Positions 51,606 through 60,269 of a stretch of DNA of 64,000 bases are shown here, piece after piece (the stretch's first letter is position 1; each line of letters opens with the position of its first letter). Both the position numbers and the translations under genes were made by a program. The stretch is taken from the NCBI RefSeq assembly GCF_014649655.1, contig NZ_BMTL01000012.1, positions 161,485 to 225,484 of the forward strand, given 5' to 3'. This stretch comes from Streptomyces humidus (lineage in GTDB: Bacteria; Actinomycetota; Actinomycetes; Streptomycetales; Streptomycetaceae). The notes below the pieces were generated by a model, which ran no database searches, had not been told where the DNA came from, and saw only the letters and a program-made list of their open reading frames with translations.

Positions 51606-52943
51606 TCAGGGCATCTGCACTCGTGCGCCCGAGGCGAGCAGGGACGCCGACGGCAGGGGGATGCCCGCCGTGTCCGGCAGGGCCGGAACCGCCGGGACGG
51701 CGGTGGCGCCCCTCGTGAGGGCGTCGGGGAACTGCGGCTGCGGGCCAGGCGCCGCGACCTCGGTGAAAGGGATGCCACCGGGTGCCGTCGGCGTCGCCCA
51801 CCGGCCGGCCGGCGAAAGCGACCCGGCCGAAAGCGGGCAGGACGCGATGGTCGCCAGCCGTGCGGGCACGGTCGTGCGCAGATCGTTGCCGCGCAGGCAG
51901 TTGCCCCGTCCCCGGGTGGGGGTGGGGAACGTCCAGCCGATGTCGACGCCGTTGCCGGTGAACGTGTTGTCCACGACCTGATTGCCGACCGGAGGAATGT
52001 CGGTGGTCGAGGTGATGACCAGCCCGGCGCTGCTGTTGTCGGCGACGCGGTTACGGAAGAACCGGTTGTCACTGCCGCCGTCGACGCCGATGCCGGTACC
52101 CCACCCGCCGTCGGCCTGCTCCGGGGTGGCCGTCTGCTGGTTGGCGGCGATCAGATTGCCCGCGATGACGGCGCCCTGCTGCGGGAGCAGCTTCTCCTGG
52201 TGGTCGGAGTCGGTGGTCAGGCCGACCCGGTTGCCGACCAGGCGATTGCCGACCACGAACATGTCGCCGCTGGCGTTGGTGCCCTCGTAACCGACCGCGT
52301 TGAGTTCGGCGACGTTGTCCCGCACCACGACGCGACACGGCTTGCACTGCCCGACATAGATCCCCGAGTCGGCTCCGCCCGACGCGTACGAGTGCTCGAT
52401 GACACCGTTCTGCGCGGAGAACGCGTAGATGCCGTACAGCCCGTTGCGGGTCGCGGTCACGTACGAGACCAGGAACGACTTCAGGAAGGTGACGGGCTCG
52501 TCGCCGGTGTCGTAGCCGCCGCTTCGCCCCGGAAGCCCGGCGGCGGCCTTCGCCGAACCGGTGACCAGGACCCCGTTCTGCGTGTTGTTCTGCACGGTCA
52601 GGTTCTCCACGGCCACCCCGGGCGCCGCGACCACGACACCGTTCGGCTGCTGCAACCGCCCGTCGATGACGACCTTGTCCCGGGAGGCGCCGCGAAGAGT
52701 GATGCGGGCCGTGCCGATCCTCACCGACTCGTGGTAGACGCCCGGCGCGACCAGCACCAGGTCACCGGGCCGGGCCAGGGACACCGCATCCGAGATCGTC
52801 GGGGCATCGCCAGGCACGCGGATCGTCACGTGCGCACCCGCCGGTCGTCGGCCTTTGCCCGATCCGCCGTCGCCGCCGCAGCCGACCACAAGCGTCAGGG
52901 CGCCCAGTACCGCCGCCACCACGCGAAGAGCTGATCGAGGCAT
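51606..52943 (-). CDS. right-handed beta-helix lipoprotein (pectate-lyase-like fold)
   Basis: 445 aa. Lipobox LVVGC near residue 21. The body has the repeating strand pattern of a parallel beta-helix: VTIRVPGDAPTISDAVSLARPGDLVLVAPGVYHESVRI, ITLRGASRDKVVIDG, VENLTVQNNTQNGVLV, then NRLVGNRVGL, NLIAANQQ, NRVADNSSAGLVI. These fit the NosD/CASH and DUF1565 type, which includes carbohydrate-binding or lyase proteins. Paired cysteines (GQCKPCR) are present. No lyase catalytic residues can be assigned. It is divergent from the DyP gene across 89 bp. Confidence 0.85.
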   Translation of the reverse strand: MPRSALRVVAAVLGALTLVVGCGGDGGSGKGRRPAGAHVTIRVPGDAPTISDAVSLARPGDLVLVAPGVYHESVRIGTARITLRGASRDKVVIDGRLQQPNGVVVAAPGVAVENLTVQNNTQNGVLVTGSAKAAAGLPGRSGGYDTGDEPVTFLKSFLVSYVTATRNGLYGIYAFSAQNGVIEHSYASGGADSGIYVGQCKPCRVVVRDNVAELNAVGYEGTNASGDMFVVGNRLVGNRVGLTTDSDHQEKLLPQQGAVIAGNLIAANQQTATPEQADGGWGTGIGVDGGSDNRFFRNRVADNSSAGLVITSTTDIPPVGNQVVDNTFTGNGVDIGWTFPTPTRGRGNCLRGNDLRTTVPARLATIASCPLSAGSLSPAGRWATPTAPGGIPFTEVAAPGPQPQFPDALTRGATAVPAVPALPDTAGIPLPSASLLASGARVQMP

Positions 52944-53032
52944 GATCCCCAGTCTGACATGACGCCCAATTCCCCGCCCGAAAACGCGACGTTGCCCGGC
53001 ACCCGTGATTTCGGTGTGGCACTCTGCACACC

Positions 53033-54190
53033 ATGCACCGAGCCGATCACGACCCGTCACGCCGCACGTTCCTCAATGCCACCGGCGCTCTGACGGCCGC
53101 CGGTCTGACGGCCGGGTGCACATCGGACTCCGCCCCGCCAGGCCGGCACGCCCCTGGTGCGGCGGCCGCACTGAAGCCGGTTGCGGCAATGGGCCGCCAT
53201 CAGGCAGGCATCACGCTCCCGCAGCCGGCCCAGGGCAACCTGCTCGCCGTGGTGGCCGACCTCGGCGCCACCGTGGCTCCCGGCCCGTTACTGGCTGAAC
53301 TCGGCCAGGCCATCAGCACACTCACCACGGGGACCGACCCGCGCCTGCTGGGCCTGCCGCCGGGCGACCTCACGGTGACCGTCGGCGTGGGCCCCAGGCT
53401 CGTACGCACCGCCGGTGCCTCGCTGCCCGGCGCGGCCGACCTCCCGCGATTCTCCCGCGAACGGATCGCCCCACAGGCACGCGGCGGAGACCTGCTGATA
53501 CAGATCTGCGCCGGCGACGCGCTGCTCCTGCCGGTCGTGGCCGCCGCGCTCCTTCACCAGGCCGGCGACCGCGTCCGCGAACGCTGGCGGCAGTCCGCAC
53601 GCCGCGGTGCGAACGTGCCTGTCGGCAACGGCCTGACCGCGCCGCGAAACCCGCTCGGTTTCATCGACGGCATCGTGGGCCCGCACACGGGTGCCGAACA
53701 GCAACGCGACCTGTGGCTGGCCGGACCCCCTGCCGTCGCCGGCGGAACCCTCGCCGTACTGCGGCGCATGGAACTCGACGTGCCGCGGTTCGCCGCCCTG
53801 TCCGTGGCCGAGCAGGAAGCGGTCTTCGGGCGGCGCCGGGCCAGCGGCGCCCCCCTGTCCGGCGGCCCCGTCGCCTCGGGCCCCGACCTCGGCGCCAAGA
53901 CACCGGACGGACGCTATCTCGTCCCGGCCGACGCCCATGTGCGCAGGGCCCACGCCACCGTGGTCGGCGTCGGCCTCATGCTCCGCCGCTCCTACAGCAC
54001 CGACGATCCCGCCCCCGGCCTGCTCTTCGTCAGTTTCCAGAACGACGTGCGGACCTTCACCGCCACCCTCACCCACATGGACACCTCCGACGCGCTGCTC
54101 CCGTTCACCACCACGACGGCCAGCGCGACATTCCTCATCCTCCCCGGCTTCGATCGGCAACACCCGCTCGGCTCCGGCCTGTTCGGCTGA
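53033..54190 (+). CDS. Tat-exported DyP-type heme peroxidase
   Basis: 385 aa. Tat signal SRRTFLNATGALTAAGLTAGC; the Cys at 29 could also make it a lipoprotein. The DyP signature GFIDG has catalytic Asp212 and the proximal heme ligand is His302 in AHVRRAH; the following VGLMLRRSY supplies the distal Arg. Such enzymes oxidise dyes, phenols or lignin-like substrates with H2O2 at the cell surface, or act in iron/heme handling. EfeUO partners are absent. It sits next to two other surface proteins, so a cell-envelope function is likely. Confidence 0.92.
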   Translation: MHRADHDPSRRTFLNATGALTAAGLTAGCTSDSAPPGRHAPGAAAALKPVAAMGRHQAGITLPQPAQGNLLAVVADLGATVAPGPLLAELGQAISTLTTGTDPRLLGLPPGDLTVTVGVGPRLVRTAGASLPGAADLPRFSRERIAPQARGGDLLIQICAGDALLLPVVAAALLHQAGDRVRERWRQSARRGANVPVGNGLTAPRNPLGFIDGIVGPHTGAEQQRDLWLAGPPAVAGGTLAVLRRMELDVPRFAALSVAEQEAVFGRRRASGAPLSGGPVASGPDLGAKTPDGRYLVPADAHVRRAHATVVGVGLMLRRSYSTDDPAPGLLFVSFQNDVRTFTATLTHMDTSDALLPFTTTTASATFLILPGFDRQHPLGSGLFG

Positions 54191-54212
54191 CCACGCTCGG
54201 TCGATCACGCCG

Positions 54213-54359
54213 CACCTGCGGCTTCGACACGAAGGGCGCTGGTACCTCGAGGCCGTCCCCGACCGCGGCGACCCGGCCGTCATCAAGCACGTCATGGCCG
54301 CCCTGCGCAACGCCGTCATCGGCGCACTCCGCGCGACTCGGCACACCAGGCAAGGGGGT
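54213..54359 (+). pseudogene. C-terminal transposase fragment, ISAs1-like
   Basis: One frame reads RHEGRWYLEAVPDRGDPAVIKHVMAALRNAVIGALRATRHTR, resembling the C-terminal end of ISAs1-family transposases (the RNLAIG.LR..GHTN block). Nothing of the catalytic part is left. It separates the DyP gene from the next regulator. Confidence 0.45.
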
Positions 54360-54444
54360 TCTGACAGTACCTGGATCACCGGGGTCTCCCAGACGTCCAG
54401 AACGCCTGTCAACCTGGTTGAGTCGAAAGCGCCGACAGCACTCC

Positions 54445-55347
54445 ATGGACACGCACCGCAGCTTTACCCCGTCAGTTCAATTCAGCTGCCCCGAATGCGC
54501 GACCGTGTCGACGCGTTGTTCCACAGAGGCGGGCCTGCCCGCTCACGGCGGCAATCGTCGGGTCAAAGGTCTGCGCCGCGAGGAGGTGGCGCTACTGGCG
54601 GGGGTGTCGGTCGACTACTACGTGCGCATGGAGCGCGGCAGCCTCGCCGGCGCCTCCGATGTCGTGCTCGACGCGTTGGTCTCTGCCTTGCAACTCGACG
54701 AGGCCGAGCGCGACCACCTGTTCAGCCTCGCGCGCCGGTCCAGGGCGCCCGGCGGCCCACGTCGGCGCAGGCCTGCCGTGACGGTGCGCTCGACGCTGCA
54801 GCAGGTGCTCGACGCGATCTCCGATGCGCCGGCCTGGATCTGTAACGGACGTTATGACGTGCTCGCCATGAATCAACTCGCCCGCGCGCTGTTTTCACCG
54901 GTGCTGGCCGACCCGCGACGGCCCGCGAACACGACGCGGTTCGTCTATCTGAACCCCGAGGCGGCCAGGGATTTCTTTGTCGACTACGACCAAATCGCCG
55001 GTGACGCCGCCGCGAAGCTACGCATGGAAGCCGGCCGCAATCCGCACGACGAGGAGCTGATCGCCCTGGTCGGCGAACTGTCGACGCGCAGTGAGCTGTT
55101 CCGGCAGCGGTGGGCGTCTCAGGACGTGCGGCTGCACCGGTCCGGACGCAAGCGGGTGCACCATCCGATCGTGGGCCGGCTCGACTTGGACGTCGAGTCC
55201 CTGGAACTGCCCGCCGAACCCGGCCTGCACCTCAACGTCTACACCGCGCCCGCGGGCACGCCGACCGCTGACAATCTGGCGCTCCTGGCGTCGTGGGCGG
55301 CCACCCGACAGACGCCGGCGACCGAACTCGAAGCACACAACGGATAG
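54445..55347 (+). CDS. XRE-family regulator with MmyB/MLTR-like ligand domain
   Basis: 300 aa. HTH core AGLPAHGGNRRVKGLRREEVALLAGVSVDYYVRMERG (~30-70), then a ligand-binding PAS-like domain (VLDAISDAPAWICNGRYDVLAMNQLARALF...LRMEAGRNPHDEELIALVGELSTRSELFRQRWASQDV...HHPIVGRLDLDVESLELP). The N-terminal ~30 residues (SFTPSVQFSCPECATVSTRC) do not match the family pattern of ...FL.SRRAR.TPEQ, so the first helix may be damaged or frame-altered after nearby insertion events. These regulators often control adjacent oxidoreductases, but here the neighbours are decayed elements. Confidence 0.8.
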   Translation: MDTHRSFTPSVQFSCPECATVSTRCSTEAGLPAHGGNRRVKGLRREEVALLAGVSVDYYVRMERGSLAGASDVVLDALVSALQLDEAERDHLFSLARRSRAPGGPRRRRPAVTVRSTLQQVLDAISDAPAWICNGRYDVLAMNQLARALFSPVLADPRRPANTTRFVYLNPEAARDFFVDYDQIAGDAAAKLRMEAGRNPHDEELIALVGELSTRSELFRQRWASQDVRLHRSGRKRVHHPIVGRLDLDVESLELPAEPGLHLNVYTAPAGTPTADNLALLASWAATRQTPATELEAHNG

Positions 55348-55525
55348 TCCAACCCCTTCAGTCGCACCAGGGTCCGCCTCCCCGACCAGCGCGGACAGAC
55401 CACACTGGTCAGCCAGCCGCACCACCGGCTCCAGCCCGCCGTACGGGAGCAGGTTCGGATCATCGAACGCGGATGAGACCGTCGCCGCGGCATGGGAGAT
55501 GGCAACCGCCCGCTTCCGCTCCCGG
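55345..55525 (-). pseudogene. IS1380-family transposase, N-terminal fragment
   Basis: Reverse-strand translation gives HAAATVSSAFDDPNLLPY and GGLEPVVRLADQCGL, the N-terminal block of IS1380-type transposases (S..FD.PNL....GL.PV..LA...GL). It stops abruptly at both sides, against the XRE stop and against the integrase fragment. Confidence 0.6.
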
Positions 55526-56373
55526 TCATGCGCATCGCTCCGCTGCGCCGGCGCCGGATGCGGCAGGTGGCTGCCAGGCAGCGTGCGGGGGAGTCGTGGG
55601 ATGACGGCGGCCACGTCTTCGCCACCCGGAACGGCCGTCCGGTCGAGCCGCGCAACGTGTACCGCTCCTTCACCCGGGGCGCCGAGTCCGCCGGCCTCCG
55701 CGTGATCCGGCTGCACGACGTCCGGCACGGGTGCGCCAGGCTCCTGACCGCTGCCGGGGTGGATCCTCGCGTCGTGATGGAGATCCTGGCGGAGGTGGAT
55801 GCCGCGCGGGGGCGAGTCGAGCGGGCCCGGGTGGGGCGTGAGGAGCTCGTGTCGGCGCCGGCGGAGGAGGGCACGGTTGATACGCCGGTTTCCGTGCCTT
55901 CGGATGGCGAGGTGGTGACCGCTGCGGGATCGAGCGGCTTGGGTGTGGTGCATGGCGAGCGGCCGCCGGTGTGGCGGTCGGGCATGGGCGAGGAGGTGCT
56001 CAGCGGCCTGTACCGGGAGGTGTTTGCCGCTGCGGTGGCTGCTTCGGGGCCTGTGAACGGGGTGGAGCTGACGCGGGCGGTGGGCCGGGAGGCCGAGATC
56101 AAGATGATCACCCGCACCGCAGGCTTCGAACGAGATCCGGTTTGCCACAACGCACTGAGTGCCGGCCTGGCGGGCTGGGGATACGGCTGGGACAGTAAGG
56201 AGTTCCATTCCGCTCTCGGCCTCTTCGTGCTCGGCGGAAGCTTCATCGGCAAGTCGAAGCTGACGAGGAGCATGCTCCGCAGAGCAGGCATCGACGAGAG
56301 GGTCATCGGTGAGAAGATCGTGGACATCGGCTACGACGTCACGACTACCGTGATCGGCATCTTCACCTGGTAA
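55504..56373 (+). pseudogene. tyrosine integrase fragment fused in frame to an unknown segment
   Basis: From ~55504 the frame reads LPLPVMRIAPLRRRRMRQ, HVFATRNGRPVEPRNVYRSF and VIRLHDVRHGCARLLTAAGVDPRVVMEIL, i.e. the C-terminal half of a phage/ICE-type tyrosine recombinase with the HxxR motif. The next step of the family (GHS...T...Y) is missing: after MEIL the frame continues as AEVDAARGRVERARVGREE and an unrelated ~190-residue stretch ending FTW. The N-terminal half with catalytic Arg I and the terminal Tyr are absent, so the recombinase is dead. The downstream segment may itself be a gene; no family recognised. Confidence 0.65.
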
Positions 56374-56454
56374 GCAGCCCGCACAGACGCGTGGACGGGG
56401 CGAGTCGCAGGCTTGCCCCGTCCACGCGGTTCCGCAGCACCTAGGGGGTCTTCC

Positions 56455-56853
56455 GTGTTCAGTTTCTGGTCCTCCACCACTGGTTGGTGGATCGCGGCTG
56501 CCGCGGTGGCCATCGTGTTCGGCGCGGTCATGCAGTCCTGGGCGACGACGAGGAAGTGGAAGGTGTTCCTCGCGACAGTCCCCGGCTTGGCCGGCTGCCT
56601 TTCGGCGGTCGGGGACACCGCGATGCGGGGCGAGGGTGTGCAGACGGCGCTGCAGATCTACACCGTCTGGATGCTGGGCCTGCTGATGGCCATGGCCGTC
56701 TTCACCAAGTACATCCGACGCCAGGTGGCCCTGGTCCGCGCCGGCGGAACGATGGAGCGCGCGACGCCCAAGCACGTCATGGTCTTCCTGGGCACCTGCT
56801 TCGCCGTCACCCTCTTGACGGCCGCCGCGCTCGGCACCCTCCTCGACATCTGA
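56455..56853 (+). CDS. small membrane protein of unknown function
   Basis: 132 aa. GTG 56455 follows AGGGGG. Three to four membrane helices (WWIAAAAVAIVFGAVM, WKVFLATVPGLAGCLSAVG, QIYTVWMLGLLMAMAVF, VMVFLGTCFAVTLLTAAALG). No known family. The next gene, also a membrane protein, starts 11 bp after the stop, so the two are probably translated together. Confidence 0.7.
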   Translation: MFSFWSSTTGWWIAAAAVAIVFGAVMQSWATTRKWKVFLATVPGLAGCLSAVGDTAMRGEGVQTALQIYTVWMLGLLMAMAVFTKYIRRQVALVRAGGTMERATPKHVMVFLGTCFAVTLLTAAALGTLLDI

Positions 56854-56864
56854 CGGAGCGTCTC

Positions 56865-57374
56865 ATGCCTTTGGCTTTGTGGGTCGTTGCTGTCCTGATC
56901 CCCGAGATCGTGCTCTCCTGCCTGCTGTTGCGCTGGCTTCCGGACCGACGTGAGTGGCCGATACCGCTGCTGATCCCGGTTCCGGCGATCGTCGTGGTGG
57001 CGCTTCTCATTCGGTACGTGGCGCAAGAGCCCTGGCCCGGCACGCTCGCAGCGTGTGCCGGCTTCCTGTGCGGTCTCGCCCTGGCGCTGCTGCCGTTCCG
57101 GGGCTGGGTGTCGTCGTGGACCCTCCCGGTGCACGGGAACGAACGGCTGCGCTGGCGTGAGGTGGCCTTGGTGGCTCTGAGCGTCGCCACTCCGGTGTCG
57201 ACGACGCACACGAAGGCCGCGACGGGCAAGGCGTTTGCGCCGCGTGAAGTGGTGCGCGAGCGAGGGAGGTTTCCGTCGGCGATGGGTGTGGCCTTGCTGG
57301 TGCTTCCGGTGCTCTGCGCGGTGGCGGCGGGCTGGGCCGTGGATGCGGTCGGCCTGACGGTCGTCCGCCCCTGA
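56865..57374 (+). CDS. membrane protein of unknown function, paired with the previous gene
   Basis: 169 aa. ATG 56865 follows GGAG by seven bases. Three helices in the first 85 residues, a cytoplasmic stretch with VSTTHTKAATGKAFAPREVVRERGRFP, then a final helix. No known domain. Located among integration remnants, so it may be cargo of a lost element. Confidence 0.65.
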   Translation: MPLALWVVAVLIPEIVLSCLLLRWLPDRREWPIPLLIPVPAIVVVALLIRYVAQEPWPGTLAACAGFLCGLALALLPFRGWVSSWTLPVHGNERLRWREVALVALSVATPVSTTHTKAATGKAFAPREVVRERGRFPSAMGVALLVLPVLCAVAAGWAVDAVGLTVVRP

Positions 57375-57569
57375 CCGGGCGCAGTTGGTTCCCGTGGCGA
57401 GGCAGTCGAGCATCGAACTGCTGGTGGTGTACTGAATTGGCGGCTTCGTCACCGTCACCATGATTCGCGTGGGCGGGTGACGCTCGTCGTGCGCGTCGAT
57501 GCCGAATACCTCTGAGCAGAGGTCAGTTCCCCTGTCATTGAGGGCAGCACGGCTGCCAGGACGCACGGT

Positions 57570-58240
57570 ATGACGACGATCAACGGTGAGGTCGCGCCCG
57601 GGTTCGAACCGGTCCGCGAGGCGTTCGCAGCGAACTTCACCCAGCACGGGGACATCGGCGCGGCCGTGTGCGTCTACTTGCACGGCCGGCCGGTGGTCGA
57701 CCCATGGGGTGGTGTCGCCGATTCCGAGACCGGTCGTCCGTGGGCGCAGGACACCTTACAGCTGGTCTACTCGGCAACCAAGGGGGCCACGGCGACCGCG
57801 GCGCACATGCTGGTGGAGCGCGGCATGCTCGACCTCGACGCCCCGGTGTGAAGTATTGGCCGGAGTTCGCGGCGAACGGCAAGGCGGACATCCCTGTGCG
57901 CTGGCTGCTGTCCCACCGGGCCGGTCTCGTCGCCCTGGACGAACCGCTGCCGCTGGCCGAGGCGCTGGCCTGGGATCCCATGGCAGCGGCGCTGGCGGCC
58001 CAGTGCCCGCAGTGGACTCCGGGCACTGCGCACGGGTATCACGGGCGAACTTGGGGCTGGCTGGTCGGCGAGGTGATCCGCCGAGTTTCCGGCCGCTCGC
58101 CGGGCACCTTCTGCGCCGACGAGATCGCGGGCCCGCTCGGGCTGGACTTCTTCATCGGCCTGCCGGCGAGTGAACGCGAGCGACTCAGCCGCATGGCGTA
58201 CCAGCGCCCGGCCGTCGACCTCACCATCGGTCCGGGGCCT
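57570..58240 (+). pseudogene. serine beta-lactamase/esterase (class C fold), frameshifted and truncated
   Basis: The first frame (57570-57851) reads MTTINGEVAPGFEPVREAFAANF...GRPVVDPWGGVAD...LVYSATKGATATAAHMLVERGMLDLDAPV with the SxxK motif SATK, then hits TGA. The reading continues one frame over as VKYWPEFAANGKADIPVRWLLSHRAGL...YHGRTWGWLVGEVIRRVSGRS...CADEIAGPLGLDFFIGLP. A single-base change near 57848 explains the shift. Homology ends at about 58240, seven bases before the tRNA fragment, and the last ~130 residues of the family are missing, so the gene was cut by integration. Confidence 0.85.
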
Positions 58241-58246
58241 TTTGCC

Positions 58247-58291
58247 TGGTGCCCCCGGCAGGATTCGAACCTGCGACACCCGCTTTGGGAG
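58247..58291 (-). tRNA. 3' half of a tRNA gene, probable attachment-site remnant
   Basis: On the reverse strand: anticodon loop CTCCCAA, stem AGCGG, variable loop GTGTC, T arm GCAGG-TTCGAAT-CCTGC, acceptor strand CGGGGGC, discriminator A and encoded CCA. The 5' half is not present: the sequence on its far side does not pair with these stems. From memory it is close to Streptomyces tRNA-Arg(CCU), with one loop change. Integrative elements recreate exactly such 3' halves when they insert into tRNA genes. Confidence 0.75.
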
Positions 58292-58300
58292 TTTTCCCCG

Positions 58301-58420
58301 AATGGGCCTGCGACCTCGGGAAACGCTCGCTGCAGGTCGCCTGGCCTGGGAAAACACTCCTCCGTAGTTCTCGTTTGTTCACGGGGTTTCCCGGCCTCAT
58401 GGGTGCTGGATCCGTTCCGG
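58301..58420. repeat. diverged dispersed repeat, copy 2 (partner 43442-43566)
   Basis: The stretch directly beside the tRNA fragment shares ordered blocks with 43442-43566. The adjacency to an att-like tRNA remnant suggests that the repeat belongs to the end of a mobile element. Confidence 0.5.
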
Positions 58421-58536
58421 ATGGGGCCGGTCGACAGAGGGCGATTCGGAGACGCCGGCTCGCGTGGCACCTGGAGTAGCGTGGCAGGTGCGAGGCGGTC
58501 CCGTTGTCGCACCTGCCCCACAGACGGGTGGTCCTC

Positions 58537-59019
58537 ATGACCAGCTCGGATACATCTCCTGTTCCCCGGCGTCTTCCCGGCGGTGTCCACGAGGCTGTGC
58601 GGCCGGGTTGCGCGCTTCTCCGGCTGGAGACGATCCCATCACGTGAAGGTGTCCTCGATGGTGCGTGGTGGCCGCGCTCGCGGGACATGGGCGCCGAGCT
58701 GCCCGCGCTGCTGAGTGCCCTCGTCGCCCACCTCGGCCCCGTGACCCGCGTGGGGCTGGACACCACAGCTTGGGAAGATCTCCCGACGCGCATCGTCGTG
58801 GACGACCGCGTGGTGCACATCGATTCCTTCCCGGTCGGTGACGACACGGTACTGATCACCCGGGGCGACCGGGACATCTTCTCGCTGCTGGTGGTCCCGC
58901 CCGACGCGGCACCGGACGCCGCCCGCGCCGCGATGGCCCAGGCGGTCCGGGCCGACAACATCAGCCAGGCGGAACAGATCCTCATCGACACCGGGAGCGG
59001 GCGCGGAACGTCGGGCTGA
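58537..59019 (+). CDS. DUF5994 family protein
   Basis: 160 aa from ATG 58537 (weak RBS). The core LLRLETIPSREGVLDGAWWPRSRDMGAELPALLSALVAHLGPVTRVGLDTTAWEDLPTRIVVDDRVVHIDSF is the DUF5994 signature common in Streptomyces, function unknown. Cytoplasmic, no membrane segment. The C-terminus has a helical stretch DAARAAMAQAVRADNISQAEQILIDTG. The following 59020-59418 shows only broken reading frames. Confidence 0.85.
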   Translation: MTSSDTSPVPRRLPGGVHEAVRPGCALLRLETIPSREGVLDGAWWPRSRDMGAELPALLSALVAHLGPVTRVGLDTTAWEDLPTRIVVDDRVVHIDSFPVGDDTVLITRGDRDIFSLLVVPPDAAPDAARAAMAQAVRADNISQAEQILIDTGSGRGTSG

Positions 59020-59418
59020 CGGGCGGCGCGGGGCGCGACCGGCGCACGGCTCGACCGGCGCACGGCTCGACCGGCGTACCAGCGCTCTCCGCCCGGCGGC
59101 CCGTTCCCTGGGGCGCTTCTGCCGACGTCAGGCCCGCTGGGGGCGCGCCCCTCCCGGCCTCATCGGGTAGAGCAGACCATCGGAGCCCGTGTCCACGAGC
59201 AGTCGTTCGGTCTGCGGGGAGGGGTGGTGCAGCAGGAGGAACGCCTGGGCCTCGGCGGCATGCTCCGACACGTCGAGGAAGACGTGCAGGCCGCTGTCGT
59301 CACAGCGGTCGACGGTGGTCAGTGCCCTTCAGTGTCTTGTTTCGACAGCGACCGCCAGTCGCCGCCGGCCAGCCGCACTTCCCCTGCTTCCACTCACCCA
59401 CGGTCCGCCCCCCTCCGT

Positions 59419-59511
59419 GCGCCGCTCGGCCCGCCAGGCGCTGAGCACAGGCTCGATCAACTCCCAGCGGGCATCGGACAGATCACTCGGATACGCACGA
59501 CGTTCGGCCAT
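59419..59511 (-). pseudogene. IS5-family transposase, N-terminal fragment
   Basis: Reverse-strand ATG 59511 starts MAERRAYPSDLSDARW followed by ELIEPVLSAWRAERR, the conserved N-terminus of IS5-type transposases of actinomycetes. Homology ends after 31 residues and the rest of the element is absent. Confidence 0.75.
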
Positions 59512-59687
59512 GACCCGGGCGTACCGCCGGTCAGGGACATACGCCCAGGCGTGCAGCGCGACCAGCAGGAGCACGCTCTACCGGCATTCTGGGATGAGAC
59601 AGGCGCACGCTGTATTCGAACCGAGACGACCCGAATTCCCAACTCCCTCGCCTGCGCTGTCGTACGCCCCGCCACGATCTGCACGCA

Positions 59688-59727
59688 CCGTGTATACATG
59701 CCATGTATACGCGATATGTATACACGG
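59688..59727. promoter_or_regulatory. operator of the PadR-ABC operon
   Basis: CCGTGTATACAT (59688-59699) and ATGTATACACGG (59716-59727) are perfect 12-bp inverted repeats with a 16-nt spacer; the spacer itself carries another ATGTATAC (59703-59710). This ATAC/GTAT composition is what PadR-family repressors bind. It ends 17 bp before the PadR start, so it must overlap the promoter. Confidence 0.75.
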
Positions 59728-59744
59728 TGTGTAGAGTAGGGGTC

Positions 59745-60269
59745 ATGTCCATCGGTCACACCCTTTTAGGGCTCCTGGAGGCCGGCCCGCGCCACGGCTA
59801 CGACCTCAAGCGGGCCTTCGACGAGAAGTTCGGTCACGACCGGCCGCTGCACTACGGCCAGGTCTACTCGACGATGTCCCGGCTGCTGAAGAACGGTCTC
59901 GTCGAGGTCGACGGCATCGAGGCGGGCGGCGGCCCCGAGCGCAAGCGCTACGCGATCACCGACGCCGGCATCACCGACGTACAGCGGTGGCTCGCGACCC
60001 CGCAGAAGCCGGAGGAATACCTCCAGTCGACCCTCTACACCAAGGTCGTCCTCGCCCTGCTCACCCGGCGCGACGCCGCCGAGATCCTCGACACCCAGCG
60101 CTCCGAGCATCTGCGCAGCATGCGGATCCTCACCGACCGCAGGCGCAAGGGCGACCTGGCGGATCAGCTGATCTGCGACCACGCCCTGTTCCACCTGGAA
60201 GCCGACCTGCGCTGGCTGGAGCTGACCGCCGCCCGACTCGACACACTCCGTGAGGCTGTGACCCCATGA
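59745..60269 (+). CDS. PadR-family transcriptional repressor
   Basis: 174 aa. ATG 59745 with TAGGGG upstream. The winged helix is MSIGHTLLGLLEAGPRHGYDLKRAFDEKFGHDRPLHYGQVYSTMSRLLKNGLVEVDGIEAGGGPERKRYAITDAG, and the C-terminal helical dimer arm follows. It overlaps the ATPase gene by ATGA. It most likely represses its own operon through the upstream 40-bp operator and is released by a substrate of the transporter. Confidence 0.92.
   Translation: MSIGHTLLGLLEAGPRHGYDLKRAFDEKFGHDRPLHYGQVYSTMSRLLKNGLVEVDGIEAGGGPERKRYAITDAGITDVQRWLATPQKPEEYLQSTLYTKVVLALLTRRDAAEILDTQRSEHLRSMRILTDRRRKGDLADQLICDHALFHLEADLRWLELTAARLDTLREAVTP

Noticed and set aside
58247..58291. Complete tRNA gene
   Set aside because: Only the anticodon loop to CCA half is present; the adjoining sequence cannot form the D arm or the 5' acceptor strand.
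59157..59345. Reverse-strand stretch reading HVFLDVSEHAAEAQAFLLLHH as a small gene
   Set aside because: A stop lies directly upstream, there is no good start or RBS, and no family was recognised; at most a remnant.
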